In this document: positions 1 to 12,700 of the stretch, piece after piece | How the letters are laid out: each line of letters begins with the position of its first letter | Numbering within the stretch: the stretch's first letter is position 1 | NCBI GenBank assembly: GCA_007922195.1 | Contig: ML682024.1 | Location: forward strand, 11,168,572-11,232,571 | Source of the DNA: Podocnemis expansa | Taxonomy: Eukaryota > Chordata > Testudines > Podocnemididae | Length of the DNA stretch: 64,000 bases | Reading direction: 5' to 3' | Notes under the pieces: generated by a model | The model's database searches: none | Told to the model about the DNA's origin: nothing | Seen by the model: the letters and a program-made list of their open reading frames with translations, nothing else | Program-made: the position numbers and the translations under genes

Positions 1-1465
1 GAGGGAACATTGTTGGTCTCTCAAATCAGGAATAGATTAATTTTAAAAAAAAGTCTACTTTAGTATTCATTTTGGGGCAATGCTGTGGCCTGTGTTATAC
101 AGTACCTCAGGCAAAATGATCCTGTTGGTTCCATCTTGTCTTGAAACATACTCATCTACAAAACAGTGGCCCTGAAAGAGTAAGTGGTTTACCCAAGCTC
201 ACAGTTGGGATCTAACCCATGTCTCTTGAGTTTGTCCAGTGCTTTAGCCACAAGAACACAGAAAAGCCAATGCATGCACACCCCCACACACAAACTCACT
301 GTAATATTTGAATATTTTACAGAAAATAAGGCACCAGTTCACACACTGAAGAGTGAAGACAGAAAGCAATATTGAACAATTGCATCATTCCCTTGTCATT
401 GAATGATGCTAGGCTCTTCTGGAAAAGGGAATATGATTATGTAACTAAAGACTGTAACATAAAGCATAGAAACAAGTGCTTAGCTTTGCCAAAGCACCTT
501 TAATTAAGCCTCCTTCTTTCCTTTTGTGTGATGGACTTTCAATGAAGTTTTAAATATTTAGAATTTCGGGAGGGGGATTATTAAGAAGACAATTGAGAAA
601 ATGAAGAAATTCCAACAGGTGCAGCTGTGACCACTCTAAAGCATTTAGCAGCAGGGTAACAGTTTGCATTAGTGCCCAGACTGCTACTCTTCGAGCTAAT
701 GGAACATTCCTGATTGACAGAATACATGCCATTCACCTGAGGGGGAGACACCACACAGTTTGCCAATGAGTTACACAGCTATTTTTAGCCAGAGTTCAAA
801 TAAGTGAACTATTTCCAGAAAAATAATTTTTTTGGCATTGGCAAAATGACCCAGTTTTCCTCTTGGAAATGACTGCAATGCTTTTGCTGAAACAAAATAA
901 ATACGTAAATGCAAATTTTAATAGATATCAAGCAGGGAAAATTTCAGTCCAAACAGTTGAAGTTATAAGCAATTAAAACCGGAGGATAGTAATGGAAAAT
1001 GCTAAATAAAGCTTAACCCTGGCTGCTACTCTGCTACATTTTATTACTTCTTTTGTTCTTTGTGCACACATGAGATGACCAATGATGATGGAGAGACTGG
1101 GTCAATTACAGCTGGTAACAGTGACTATTCCTATTATGTATCCTTGATTGTCAGTTAACCAGAGTGGTCAATTATCCAGAGGCTGGCCAGGTCGAATTTA
1201 GATTTCTGAGGTCTGTAACACTTTGATCTATTCTGGTTATTGGCTTGGTCTTGGGGTGACTATGGTGCTGGTGGCCTGTGATGTACAACATGTCAGACTA
1301 AATAATCTGGTCATCCTTTCTAGCCTTAAAATCTTTGACTCTAGTAGTTCCCCATTGAGCACATCTCTCATTTAGGCCTGTGTGCATTACAAAATTAACC
1401 CATTTGTAACAGCTTTGGTTGGATTGCATCAGATGAAACACAAACAGTTCAATTTCCAAAGGGGC
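1..1465. other. Non-coding stretch with an old CR1 tail
   Basis: I see no coding exon here. Around 1280-1345 the text resembles a decayed CR1 3' tail (an AGACTAAATAATCTGGTC-like motif followed by CCTTAAAATC), as in the clearer CR1 ends elsewhere in the window. The remainder is AT-rich unique-looking sequence. It may be intron of the butyrophilin-like gene or intergenic DNA upstream of it. Confidence 0.4.
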
Positions 1466-2060
1466 AGCCATGTTAGTCTAGTCCAGCAAAAGAAGCAAGG
1501 AGTCCTGTGGCACTTCGGGTATGTCCACACACAGCTTTTCAATCAAATAACACTGGTTATTTCTATTAAAGTGTAAGTCCACATGATGATTTCTTGAATC
1601 AAAATGTTGAGCTCTGTCACTTCAAAACAAGGAAAGTTAGAGTAATTCAATGAAACCTTGTTTGTAATCGCACTGAGGCTCAGATCATGACAGTTATATC
1701 AAAATAACACTGTCTGGATGTGTTATTTCGATTTAATGGTGGTTCTGATTTAACAGTTTTGCAGTTCTCCTTCCCAGGGTGCCTTTCTGTATTCATATAT
1801 TGGATGGGATCATGGCCCTTCTAGGGGGCCATGTTGCCACACCTCCCATGGTGTCCCATTTTTAAATCTTACTAGCAAATCCTGCCCCTGAACATGCTAG
1901 TTCAATTTGAGTTTCTAGTGGGGACAGGTTAAATTGATCTAACTTAAAGTGATTTAATGATTTTTATAGCCATTTTATTAAATGTATTTAAGTTAAATCT
2001 AGTTAATTGCCTGTGTGTGGAGATAGCCTTAAAGACTAACAAATTTATTTTACACTTCAA
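1465..2060 (+). repeat. Dispersed TTAGTC-type repeat split by a MITE
   Basis: The left part (about 1465-1516) has GCCATGTTAGTCTAGTCC and AAGGAGTCCTGTGGCACTT. The right part (2029-2060) resumes with TTAAAGACTAACAAATTTATT. Other copies in the window (6803, 27884, 50303, 53894) run GTGGCACnTnAAAGACTAAC without a break, so the 512 bp between is an insertion. Family name not known to me. Confidence 0.6.
1517..2028. mobile_element. Harbinger-like MITE, 512 bp
   Basis: The ends are inverted: GGGTATGTCCACACACAG at the left and TGTGTGTGGAGATAGCC at the right. The insertion splits a repeat at TTA, with TTC on the left flank and TTA on the right as a probable decayed 3-bp target duplication. Internally, 1825-1851 carries a 25-base match to 20415-20441 inside the coding Harbinger element, followed in both by the TAGCAA...CATGCTA hairpin. 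I infer that it derives from that family by internal deletion. There is no coding capacity. Confidence 0.7.
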
Positions 2061-2086
2061 ATGGCAAGCTTAGTCCAGACTAATTT

Positions 2087-2411
2087 GGTCTGTGTCTGCA
2101 CTAGCCTTTGGCTAGTCCAAACTAAAAAATTGCTTAGTTCAGACTAGCCAAAGCTTAGTCTGAAATAATAAGTCTGACTGTTTAGTCCAGACTAGGTGCT
2201 TAGTTCAAACTAGTGCATTGCAGACACAGACTAAGGCTTAGTTCAAACTAAAAAAGTTTGAACTAAGCCATTAGTTAGAACTAGCTGTGCTTACTAGTTT
2301 GAACTAAAAGGTTAGTTTGAACTAAAAAGCCACAGCTAGTTCAAATTAACCAGGAACTGCTTAGTTTGGACTAAGGGAGACCAAACTAAGTTCTGTGTTG
2401 TAGACATAGCC
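2087..2411. mobile_element. MITE built of TTTGAACTA palindromes
   Basis: The left end GGTCTGTGTCTGCACTAG and right end TTGTAGACATAGCC are imperfect inverted repeats of the Harbinger type. The inside is almost wholly made of short inverted words (TTAGTTTGAACTAA and variants), so the strand could fold extensively. I see no clear target duplication. It lies next to the MITE at 1517-2028. Confidence 0.55.
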
Positions 2412-5340
2412 TGGAAATGTTTCTATGGACATAAGCAGTTTAATTTCTCTAGTGTGGATTGGCTCTTTGGAATTTATGCTTCCCTGGCCCTCTTGTTTCT
2501 GAATGCACATGAGGCTATATTGTGAACTTCCCCTTACATCAGTGGGGTCCCTTTTACCCTGCAACTACTTTGCTTTTATTACTGTCACTACAATATCACA
2601 AGATGCTTTGCAAGCACTCACTGATGTATTCCATTCTGTTTTACAGGGCCAGACATGTCCCATGGTGTGTGGGTAGTTGTATCCATCCTTGTCCTTCTCT
2701 TGATGTCCACACCAGTAATCACCTTTGTACTGAAGAAAATGACCTTTTCTCACCCAGCAGAACTGCAGAGCACTCATGGGGGAAAATTAGCATTGCAGGA
2801 TGGGAAGGAGCTGGGCATAAGGAATCACCCTTGAACAGCTTTTTGTAGGAGAGCTAGGAGAAGTTTGGGGCTCAGGGTTTTTGTTTTTGTTTTGTTTTGG
2901 GGTTTTTTTGTTTTTGTTTTTGTTTTGTTTTTTAGTATTCGAGCCATTTCTTCCTACCAGTCTCATTTCTATTTAAATCTCTGTTCTTTCTTAAATAAAC
3001 CTATTTTTGTGTTGTTATAAGGGCTCATAAGCACCATGTTTTTATTAAAGTAGTGGTTTAATGTCAAACTGGAATACACTGTGCCTTGGGGGGCAGAAGA
3101 TCTAGGATTTCTGTGAGGAATGTCAGAGGTTAGAGAGAACAGGAAGACCCAGAGGCAGATTGAATGGACAGGTATCCTTTATTGCATACTTATTCCCCTG
3201 GCAGCTGATGAGTGAGTAACAAAGTGGTTACCTTACATTCTTTTATCTAAAATAGTATGCTAATACATACATTTCCTACAACTTTCCATAAACCCGTATT
3301 TGGTGATATTAGTAACTATACAATGAATATTGATGGAAGTGGCACAAATATAATTATCCTCCACCCCTCTTTATGGTTTAAAATTTAACTTGCAGAGAGC
3401 AGACTCTTTTACACAAAAATGCATCTGTTCTTACCTCATCTATTTGCTTAATCAGCAAATTGCAAGAGGTGGAGGGAAGAAAAGGAGATTAATGTGACCC
3501 TGATCATACCCTTTGGATTTCATGAAGAAAAAGGAATATAGCACATAGTGTGAACCCATTGCTGTGGTAGCTATCATTTAGGCCATGTGCTCAGCTTTTA
3601 ACTTTCTCCTACAAGTAGTCAGGGGCCAGGGGCTGGATGTCACCAGGGTGGGATTCAAAGGGAATAGGGGACAGTGGTGCACTATTTTTAAATTGCACAA
3701 CAAAAACAGGGCTGACGCAGTGATTGACCAAAGGGGGGTGGTTGGATGTCTGCAAAGCTGGTGAGATTAGGGGGGTGCAGCCAGCCACCATGGGTAGAAG
3801 ATGATAAAGCTCACAGTCCTGGGCCCCCAAGAACTATCAAATCCACCCTCTTCAAATGTGATGAACAGCACAATAACTTACAGTTACGAAGTAACACACA
3901 GCTCTTTGTAAAAAAGCACATTTATTGTTACAGTGAAAGTGTTACAAAGAAAACCTATTACAACAATAAAAGAAATCTACGGACATGCTACATAACTCAC
4001 CAGAGATCACCCTAACTCCAAACTCATGCTCTGGTAGGTATCAGTTACAGAACCTCACAGCTAGTTTTTCTCTGTTCATATCAGATTCAGAAGCAGAACT
4101 GTCATGATTAGTTAGGCCTTTCCTTCATACAACATTGGCTTTTGATCCTGGCTTCATTTGATGAGCAAACTGCTGACAATGGTCCCCTTCTCAGTGCATA
4201 ACATCAACAGTCTGGGTTTTTGTATAACTGCAGATGGCAAATTTCCATTCACCTTCCTGTAGATATTCTCCAGGAAAACCACTTACCACGTTTTGTTCCA
4301 AAAGTGCATGCTTATCTGTCTTATTGTTCATTGTACTCTTTGAACACTTAGATCTCTCCTATGTCACATCTCCCCACTTGAGAGGCTACATACACTTCTG
4401 ACCCATAACGATACATAAACCATTCATTTAATACAATGACCCCAATGCATTTAAACAGAATTAAATAACTTCTCCCAGGAGTACTGCAGGAAAATGCCGC
4501 ATCTGTCACTGGGATGGGAAATGGTAGTTTTGCATGATCTCATGATTGATGACAAGAAATGTGAATTTTACTTATCCAAAATTGTCTGCTTTTCACCCTT
4601 AGTTTTAATGGGACAGAAGCCATAAGTTGTCCTTCAATCAAGGCAACTACCATAATGCAGTCCCACCAACTAAACATAAGCACACACAACAGCATAAACA
4701 ACTATAACATCACAACTTGTATAGAATTTTAAGAACAGTATTCTAAAAACAGTTTTTGAAAAAAGAACTGGTGATTCCTATAGGCTCTGAAGAAGCAAAA
4801 CAGGTTTTGTGATAACTAGCAAAACATGCTATATGACAAAAAGTGTAAAAAAAGGTGGGGAGCTAGCCCGGGAAATAAGAATCTCCAGTAGTCTTCCTCT
4901 GGGATCTAGTGCATGACAGGATAGCTGGATGGAGTTCCTGAAGTGAAACAAAGACCTTTCCTATGTTGGTGGTGGTACATAGGGTAGGTATATCTACACA
5001 GCGCAATGAAATACAGACTGCGTAGCTACATGCAGCAGTGAAAGGCATGAGGAGATGCAGAGACTTTCCCCACTACTTCTCCACTGCCAGAGCCTTTTCC
5101 CACTGCCAGAGTGTATCAGTGCAGAAGGCAAAGGCTCTGGCAGTGGGAGGCTATGGGAAACTACACTGCTAAAAATAGCAATGTAGATATAACTAGATAC
5201 TGCTTAGCATGAAGAGAACTTAACAGAGTAAATACTTTAAGGTTCTTGTGAGTCTTTATTCTACTCACCTGATCTATTTAAACTGTTTTTTATACCATCC
5301 TGAGGGACATGCAGTGCATATACTTTATGTACAGCCATAA
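2412..5340. other. Non-coding stretch, no gene recognised
   Basis: I recognise no coding exon. There is a GTTTT-rich simple repeat (2880-2932). Short open frames occur but have no recognisable domain or splice context. A loosely palindromic segment around 5050-5160 (CCACTGCCAGAGCC and its reverse complement) may be a small foldback element. Confidence 0.4.
2880..2932. repeat. (GTTTT)n simple repeat
   Basis: The run alternates GTTTTT and GTTTTG, interrupted by GGGG. It is low-complexity DNA with no gene. Confidence 0.8.
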
Positions 5341-5348
5341 GTGTAGAC

Positions 5349-5875
5349 CAGGGGTCAGCAACCACCAGTACATGTGCCAAATTTGGCACACGGGCCAATC
5401 CTGAGTGGCACACAGTGCTGCTCAGGCTTCTCCAGTAGCCTGGCCCCCAAGCGTGGCCCAGAGATTGGGGCCACAAAGGCCAGAGAAGCGCGGTGCTGCT
5501 CAGCTGGTGGGCTGGCGCAGCATGGCTCAGCTCAGTGCGGCCAGTGCAGCGCACTGCATTTCTGTTTGGGGTGGTGGTGCAGCTCAGCATGGCTCAGCTT
5601 GGGGGCCGGCACAGCTCAAAGGGCCAGCATGGCATGGCTCCCAGGATTAATTGGGTCCACAGTGGAGGGAAGGGGGATGGCTCAGCCCATGCTATACCCT
5701 GAGGGACCTCCGCCACATCTCCCCAACACACCCTGGGCTTGCCTGCCCCCAGGGACTGTAGCCTCCTCCTCCCAACACAGAGTCCCTATCTTCACCCCCA
5801 TTTGCCCCCCCCGAACCTGCTGAAACTGTGGTGGGTGGGACTGGCACGGGGGACAGCGAAGATTGCCAGCCCCTG
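5349..5875. mobile_element. Non-autonomous hAT element, 527 bp
   Basis: The left terminus CAGGGGTCAGCAACC and the right terminus GATTGCCAGCCCCTG are inverted repeats of a common vertebrate hAT type. The flanks are GTGTAGAC (5341-5348) and GTGTAGAT (5876-5883), an 8-bp target duplication with one change, as expected for hAT. The interior is GC-rich, with repeated CAGCATGGCTCAGC-like words. Open frames inside are short, have no transposase similarity, and are probably chance. Confidence 0.8.
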
Positions 5876-5988
5876 GTGTAGATATAACCCAACAGGCCAA
5901 GCCATCACTAACCTATCTTGAACAGAACATGTACCCATCAGCACAGTACACAAATGCCACTTTCTTTGAGAAGGGAGTTGTACTAGAT

Positions 5989-6564
5989 CAGTGTTTCTCA
6001 GCTGGTGTTCCATGACTGACCCCAGACCCACTCCACCAGTGGGGGCAGGTTGGGGAAGGAGCAATGTGATGATTCAATGTGGACTTGGGGTATTTAAAAT
6101 GCCCCAGCCATAGAAAAACTTATAGGAGCATGTCTGCGTCCACCACCTCCTTGATCCTTTGCTGTAGCTAGGGCGTTTTAAATATCTAGCCCTTGTTACC
6201 ACTAGCACTGGCATTGTTTGGCCATAACTTCCATCGTAAAACTTTCTTTGAGGAACATTACCCGAAGAAGAGATGAAATATGTTCAGGCCCATAATTCCC
6301 ATTAAATCTCAAGTAATATTACAATTTTAAGTTGTGTGCATAATCATTATGTAACTATTGTTTAGAAATAAACACATTATATTTGGAAAATTTTATTAAT
6401 TCAGTTTCCTGAATAGTCTTTGCAGGAAAGCATAGTACAGAGATTTTATGAATATTGCAACCTATACATACTGAAGTTTTTGAAAAAGTTTTCCTGAGGA
6501 GTTCCATGTAAAGTAATTAATATGTTTAGGTGTTCCCTGGTCCACTAAAGGTTGAGAAACATTG
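5989..6564. mobile_element. Non-autonomous hAT element inserted in a CR1 tail
   Basis: The termini are CAGTGTTTCTCAGC and GGTTGAGAAACATTG. Flanks TACTAGAT (5981-5988) and GACTAGAT (6565-6572) form an 8-bp target duplication with one mismatch. The right flank continues GATGACCTCCTGATTTCCCTTC...ATTCTATGA, the usual CR1 3' end, so the element landed in an older CR1 tail. No transposase is present. Confidence 0.75.
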
Positions 6565-6612
6565 GACTAGATGACCTCCTGATTTCCCTTCAAAATCTAA
6601 CATTCTATGATT
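6565..6612 (+). repeat. CR1 3' end fragment
   Basis: GACTAGATGACCTCCTGA...CATTCTATGA matches the 3' end of the intact CR1 at 60790-60844. It is the tail of a severely 5'-truncated CR1, interrupted by the hAT element at 5989-6564. Confidence 0.65.
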
Positions 6613-7977
6613 TACCTCCTAACTCCAGTAAAACTTTCCAGTTTACCCCATGTGCCCCATGTCCAACCATGTATCCTGCATCGCCCCTTCTACTGAGTGT
6701 GTGTTAGGTAATATTTCAAAGGATATAATGAAGTAGAGGATGATGGCAGGTGACCGAGGTGGTACTAAAGGAGCCCCACAGCCATTGGAATCCTACACCA
6801 GTTTAACAAACAAGGAGTCCTGTGACACTTTTAAAGACTAACAAATTTAGTTATTGCATGAGCTTTAATGAGAGAAGACTCCACTTTGTCAGACACTTTG
6901 AAGGTGAGAGTCTAACATGGCTATGCCTTTGAAACTTTAATACACCAGTTTGCATCAGCTCACAATGTATCTCCATGAGTTTGGGCTTCAGTAGCTTCAG
7001 AGAAGTTCATCCTGGGTGCTAGCTTCATGCCTTTATAAAAATATGAAAATATAATGAAGTGGGTTTTGAGATTTTCATATCAAGTGTTGGGTTCTGAACT
7101 ACAGTCTCATTAATTAAGTGATTCCATAAATATATCCTCCATCTAATTGCTTCAAAATCTACTAACTGTATGATGTATTATATTTAGTAGTGATCATTCA
7201 GATCTCACCCAGCTGTTCTCAGTATCAGCAGAAGCCTTTGATGAGTTAAATCTCCAAGAGCCTTGTGAATGTTTTTTTTTTTAACAATTTGAGTAAATAT
7301 TGAACTTACATCTGTTCTGACACATAAAATTTCAACTCACCAGAAGTCACACCAGTGTAAACAAAGACAGAACTTCCTACTTTTCTTATTGAACATCTGT
7401 TTTTCCTTCAATTCCACTCACTGGATACTGCATGCATTTTATAAGATCTCTTTCTCCCTAGCTTTTCACGTTATTTATCAACTTGGCAGTTGTTGGTGGG
7501 TTTAGAAGGAGCTACAGGATAAAATACCCTGCAAACCAATGTGTAAGTACAGATGTTTTCATTGCTTTCTATCATACATTTTGCTATAGATCACTTATCA
7601 ATGACTTTGACATAGGGCTGCAGTTTCACTATGATTTTTTTGCTATTGTTCCTATGTCTTTAGTTTGATCCATTTTGAGGCAAATTACAAGGCAGGCACT
7701 ATCTTACATAGCTGATAGTCCAGAATTCCTGAGTTATCAGAGTAATACAGGAATTCCCAGGCTGTGTCCTGTCTCTGCCAGTGGTTACCGTAAGAAGAAA
7801 GTGCAAGAGCCTCACAGTAGGTATCTGATGGAGAATCTGATTTAAATACTGAAACATGAAATTCAATATTCACTCCAACACTGCTGTTAGCTCTGAATGT
7901 TATAATAAGTCTGGATATTTGTTATCCATTGAAGTGTCTGATCTCTTTTCAAATCTGATTGAGATCTTAGTCTCAAT
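6613..7977. other. Non-coding stretch with one dispersed repeat
   Basis: Positions 6803-6930 hold a copy of the TTAGTC-type dispersed repeat (AACAAGGAGTCCTGTGACAC, then AAAGACTAACAAATTT and GCATGAGCTTTAATGAGAG). Nothing else is recognised, and no coding exon is seen. Confidence 0.5.
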
Positions 7978-9236
7978 GGCTCTGTCCACACGTAGGAGGT
8001 TATTTCAAAATAAGTTACTTCTAAATGAAATAAAAAATTGTTAATTCGAAGTAAGGGAAACCCTTAGAAGCAAAATAGCAAGTCCTGCATGTGGACATGT
8101 TATTTTGCTTCAGGAGAGGAGCAGGATGGGAAGTGTGGCAACAGGGCCCCCTGGCAGGGCCATATTGCCAAACAATCCCTTGCCCGGCTCATCCACCTGC
8201 CCTGACTCCCCTGCTGCTGTTGGGGCAGCAGGGGAGGGACTGTGGGGGCAGGGACTGTGGGGCACCCATGGTGGCAGGCTATGCTGCCCACTTGAGCTGG
8301 GCACCTGCAGCCCAGGCAGGGGCTCCTGCTATGCCTACTGCCCGGGCTGTCCTCCGGTCAGGCACAGGGGATCCACGGCACCTGGGTCTCTCTGCTGCCC
8401 CAGCTGTCCTGCCACAGGGTGGGCAGGACCTGGGGAGCCTGGCTTTGCCCGCCGCCAGGGCTGTCTTGCTGTGGGGTGGGCAGGAGCCACAGCCACTGGC
8501 TCCGCTGGCAACCCAGGTTCAGGGGCGGCTGCCATCCAGGCAGAAGCCACAACCGCCAGGTCTGCCCACAACCTGGACTTGGGGGTGGCTGCTGCCTGGG
8601 CAGAAGCCACAGCCGCCGGCTCTGCCTGCCGCCCGCTGAGCCCAGGTGGCAGGCAGAGCTGGTGTCCATGGCTTCTGCCACGATGGCAGCCACCCCAGGG
8701 CCCGGGGAGCGGGCAGAGCTGGCGGCCGTGGCTTCTGCCTGGGTGGCAGCTGCCCCCCAAGCATTGGCTGAGAGGCGAGCCAGTGGCGGGGACAATGCAC
8801 TGGGGGCACCCCCGTCCCCTAGCCCTTGGCCTCTTGCAAGCAGCCAGGGGAGATGCAGCTCCCCCAGCCCCAGGCAGGCACTGCAGCCTGGTCAGTTTCA
8901 CTTCTGGTGCTGATTGGCTCCCTGGCCAGGGTGCTGGGGGGGGTGGAATTTCCTCCCAGAGTGCTATGCACCCTGGGAGAGAAGTCAAAAGCCCTGTTTC
9001 AAAACTGGGTTTGTTTCGAAACAATGCATCCTAACCACATTGTTTCGAAACAACCCTTTCAAAATAAGGGTTATTTTGATTGCCAGCCAGGTTTAATAGT
9101 TTTGAAACGGCGACAGTTATTTCAAAATGACGGGGTCCCATCATTTTGAAATAACTGAACATCTTCTGTACATTCCAGGCTTTATTTCAGAACAATGGCT
9201 GTTGTTTCAAAATAAAACCCTGGTGTGGATACAGCC
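7978..9236. mobile_element. Harbinger-like element with GC-rich cargo, 1.26 kb
   Basis: The ends GGCTCTGTCCACACG and GTGTGGATACAGCC are inverted repeats. Flanks are AAT on the left and AGT on the right, a plausible 3-bp duplication with one change. TTTCGAAA/TTTTGAAA palindromes lie at both sides. Near the left end, 8067-8111 is an almost perfect palindrome with arm GAAGCAAAATAGCAAGTCC. Between about 8115 and 8960 the DNA becomes very GC-rich and is made of imperfect repeats of GGCAGAAGCCAC...GCTCTGCC. This produces long open frames on both strands. I see no domain in any of them and do not call a gene. Confidence 0.65.
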
Positions 9237-9398
9237 AGTGATTTTCTATGACAAGGAGTTCCAGTCTAATAATTTGTTTTATGATAAACTATTATTTATC
9301 ATTTTAAAATTTGTCACCTTTTAATTTCTCACCAGTGTAATGGACTGCCCCATTTTTCTTCAGGGAGAACACAAGTTCTTGGTCTACCTTCTCTAGAT

Positions 9399-9775
9399 CA
9401 GTGTTTGTCAAACTATGGGTCATGACCCACTACTGGGTCACAGACTTGAAGGAACTGGGTCGTGGGACCCCTGCTGCACGTGTGTGTGGGGGGGTGGCTG
9501 CCCCTCACTCTCCTGCCAGCTGGTGCTGCTTCTAGTAGCAGGGTGGCTGACCCTCACTCTCTTGTCGGCCAGCACTTCTTTTGGGAGTGGGGCAGCTGCA
9601 CCTCACTCTCCTGCCAGCCAGTGCTTATCCCACGGGGCAGCCCCTCACTCCCTAGCTGGCCAGCACTGAGTAGGGGAGGAAGGGTGGCCCATCCCCCTCT
9701 TCTTGCAGTGGAGGTTTGCAGCATGGCAGAGGGGCCCAGAGCTGTATACCCTGTCAAAAAGTTTGATGACCACTG
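9399..9775. mobile_element. Non-autonomous hAT element, 377 bp, perfect 8-bp TSD
   Basis: The termini CAGTGTTTGTCAAACT and AGTTTGATGACCACTG are inverted repeats. CTCTAGAT flanks both sides exactly (9391-9398 and 9776-9783), the 8-bp duplication typical of hAT. The interior has CTCACTCTCCTGCCAGC-type tandem words and no transposase. Confidence 0.85.
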
Positions 9776-9783
9776 CTCTAGAT

Positions 9784-12700
9784 CATTCATGACGCTTGTC
9801 TCCTTTCTATATGTAAAAAAAAAAAATTGTTTCACTGTCTTTTCACAAAAGAACTTTTCCACTTCCATGGTCTTTCTCACACCCTACTCTGAACCCCTCT
9901 GATTCTACAATACTTTTTTTTTGGTAGTTTTGGCTAGTACTAGCCACAAAAGAGGCCTAACTACTGATTTATATAACACTATTATAATATTTTCTGTATT
10001 ATTTTCTATCCTATTCCATATGCAACTAAATAGCTTGTGTGCTTTTCTGACCACAGCTTCACATTGAGCAGAGATCTTTATTTAGCCATCTGCAGTAATA
10101 CAAAGGTCCCTTCCCTGAATTCATACAGCTAATTTACATCTCTGTAAAGCATAGAAGTATGTCACATCAGGCCCCTCCTTGGATACACATTTTGTTCCAC
10201 ACTAGTGTCTTTGTGGTACCAGAGAATACCAGGAGATCATGACTACTTTTAATCATTCTGTTTAAAGAGCTCTGAAGAGCTATTCCAACCCCCTGCTGAC
10301 TGATGACTCTTCCAACTGCTTGGTTTGAAAATCACCGAAGTTGATAATTAATCAGAGTAAACATAACATAAACCTAACAGTATCCTTCACTAATGCTTCT
10401 CCTTCTCAGGCACTGGTCTGCAAATAAAATGCTACAGTGGCACATCTCCCACCTCCAGTAGAGACAGCAGTGAGGTCAATAGAAAAATTATTTCATTAAC
10501 CTAGCTCTCTCTAGACTGGGAGTTAGGTTGGCTTAAATAAATCACTTAGGGATGTGGATTTCTCATACCCCTGAGCAAGACCACCTTGAATGTTGAGCTT
10601 AGACCTGGCCTTCCTCCAAGAAGGAAACCTAATCTCACAAAAGCCAGGAAGTATTTTCCTTTATGGTCATTATTTAACTCCTCAGCCGGACTACAACCGG
10701 CCTGCAATCCTGCTCCCTCTGCCTTCAGGAGTCACATACCTACCTAAAAATGAGAAGTGCACAAATGACAAACAAGTCACCTGAGTGGAATTTTCAAGCA
10801 AAAGTCCCTGCCTTTATATATCTGTCAGCCCAGTGGCATATATTCCTTTTGAGCTTCATCCAACAATCCATCCCATCATAAAAATCCACTTAACAGCACT
10901 TATTCAATGACATTGCATAATATACAGTTTCAATGTAACACAGTCCCTTCTCCTTATGCTTTTTTCTCTTGTCGTGTTACTCTGCATTTATTGACGTTGC
11001 CATCAGGGTTGGCCCCGGTCACCCAACTTGTTTAGTTATCTTTAAACTGACTCACAGTTCTCCTTGTTGCTGATTAATCTAAATAACTTTCATATCATTT
11101 GTAACATGTGCTACCTCACTATTCACCCAACTTTCCAGATAATTAGTGAAAATGTTTAACTATGTGTGACCCAACCAGAACGTGGATCATCGCACACTCA
11201 ACTTCTTGCCATAAAGAAAGATGAACCATTTAAAACTACATTCTACCTTCTCCTTCTCCAGCCAAGTTTTGATCCTTGTGGATAGTTTGCCTCTCCTCCA
11301 TGACAAATTAATTTTTAATAGCTTTTTATAAGTGATCTTAGACCTTTGTAAGTCTAAATACAATTACACTGTTTATACACAGAGTATACATTATCTACAC
11401 TCTAAAGACAAAGCAAATACAGTGGCTGGTCTGTTTAGGCAGCCTGGCTTGCTGGTAGATCACAGTGTAGGAACAAAGCCTACAAAAAAACCCATTTGGG
11501 ACAAAGAAAGAAAGTTGTGTGCCTTCTCTCAAAAGAGGTGGTAGCCTTGGAGTTGGAAGCTTGAGAACAGAGGTCCTTGGCAGGCCATGACAGAGAACAC
11601 AGGTGCAGTTGCTCTGAACTGTGACAATTTATAGGTGACTCTTTCATCTAACTGTTCAACACAACAATCAACATTTGGACTGAAATTTTACTGATTCTCA
11701 CATTCCCTTTTTTGGCCACCAACCAAACTAGTGTGGCACTGCTTTCCCTGCAGGTTCAGAGGTATGCTTTACAAACAGACAAGGGACATCTCTTTCCTAA
11801 AACTTTCTGTTCTAAAACTTGTCAGCTTTGCCACTGCAGTTCACAAAAATAACATTTCCCCTCACCCAGAAAATGTGTTTGACAGATTCAGAGTTGGTAT
11901 GTGCCTGACCCAATGCCTATTTAGATCAGTGAAGGTGTTTCCACTAATTAGAATGAGAAATGGATCCAGCCCTGCATGAGTAAGTTGCATTGAATAATTC
12001 CTTCTTTTATGTTAGTAAAAGAATATGCATGTGCCAGAACTTGAACTGTCCAATTACTAAGAATTCATGAATTAATCCTTGGTGATAGCCCAGCACTCTT
12101 AGTGAAAGTGAAAGGCAAATAACAGTCTAAAGGTCATTTTCCAGGATGTTTGCACAAATCATTCTGCAGTGGATCAACATGGATGAGTTGGCTGAATTCT
12201 TTTCAATATTTACTACCTAAAGTTCTCAGATTCTTTAAACTAAACCCAAAGACTTAATAACACAGCAATATAACACCAGGTGCAGAAAGCATGCAAATTG
12301 ATGGCAAAATTAGCTGGGAAGTGTACCTGGTAAAGTAGAAATTCACAAGTAAACTGAGCTGCTTGTCAGAGAAGGAGAAATGTATTTGTCTGCAAGCCTA
12401 TCGATAGAAGCCCTGCCACCAGATCTTAAGTCAGTAAGCATAGAGGATCTGGGCAATTAACAGGTCCTTCATGCGTCCCTCCCTGTAAAATCAGGGGTAG
12501 AGAAGCAGACAGAGGGGAACGCATCCATTTCTGGTTACAAAGGAGAGACGTGGCAGAGTAGGCTTGCAGTGGCTACTATAAGTGGATTATTTATGGTCTC
12601 TGGGGAAATAGTTCAAGAAAAGCTGCAGCAGTTTGTGGACGGGTTGAATGATTCTAATCTGCAGATGAAGGTGAAGTTGATGGGACCCAATTTCCCTGAA

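Noticed and set aside
2040..2411. Palindromic array as a CRISPR-like repeat
   Set aside because: The repeated TTTGAACTA words are irregular inverted repeats within a MITE, with no constant spacer length and no related genes.
8091..9034. Long overlapping open frames on both strands (up to about 309 residues)
   Set aside because: They lie in a GC-rich, internally repeated core of a MITE, have Gly/Pro/Ala-rich composition and no domain, and occur in several frames at once. Stop-poor GC-rich DNA explains them.
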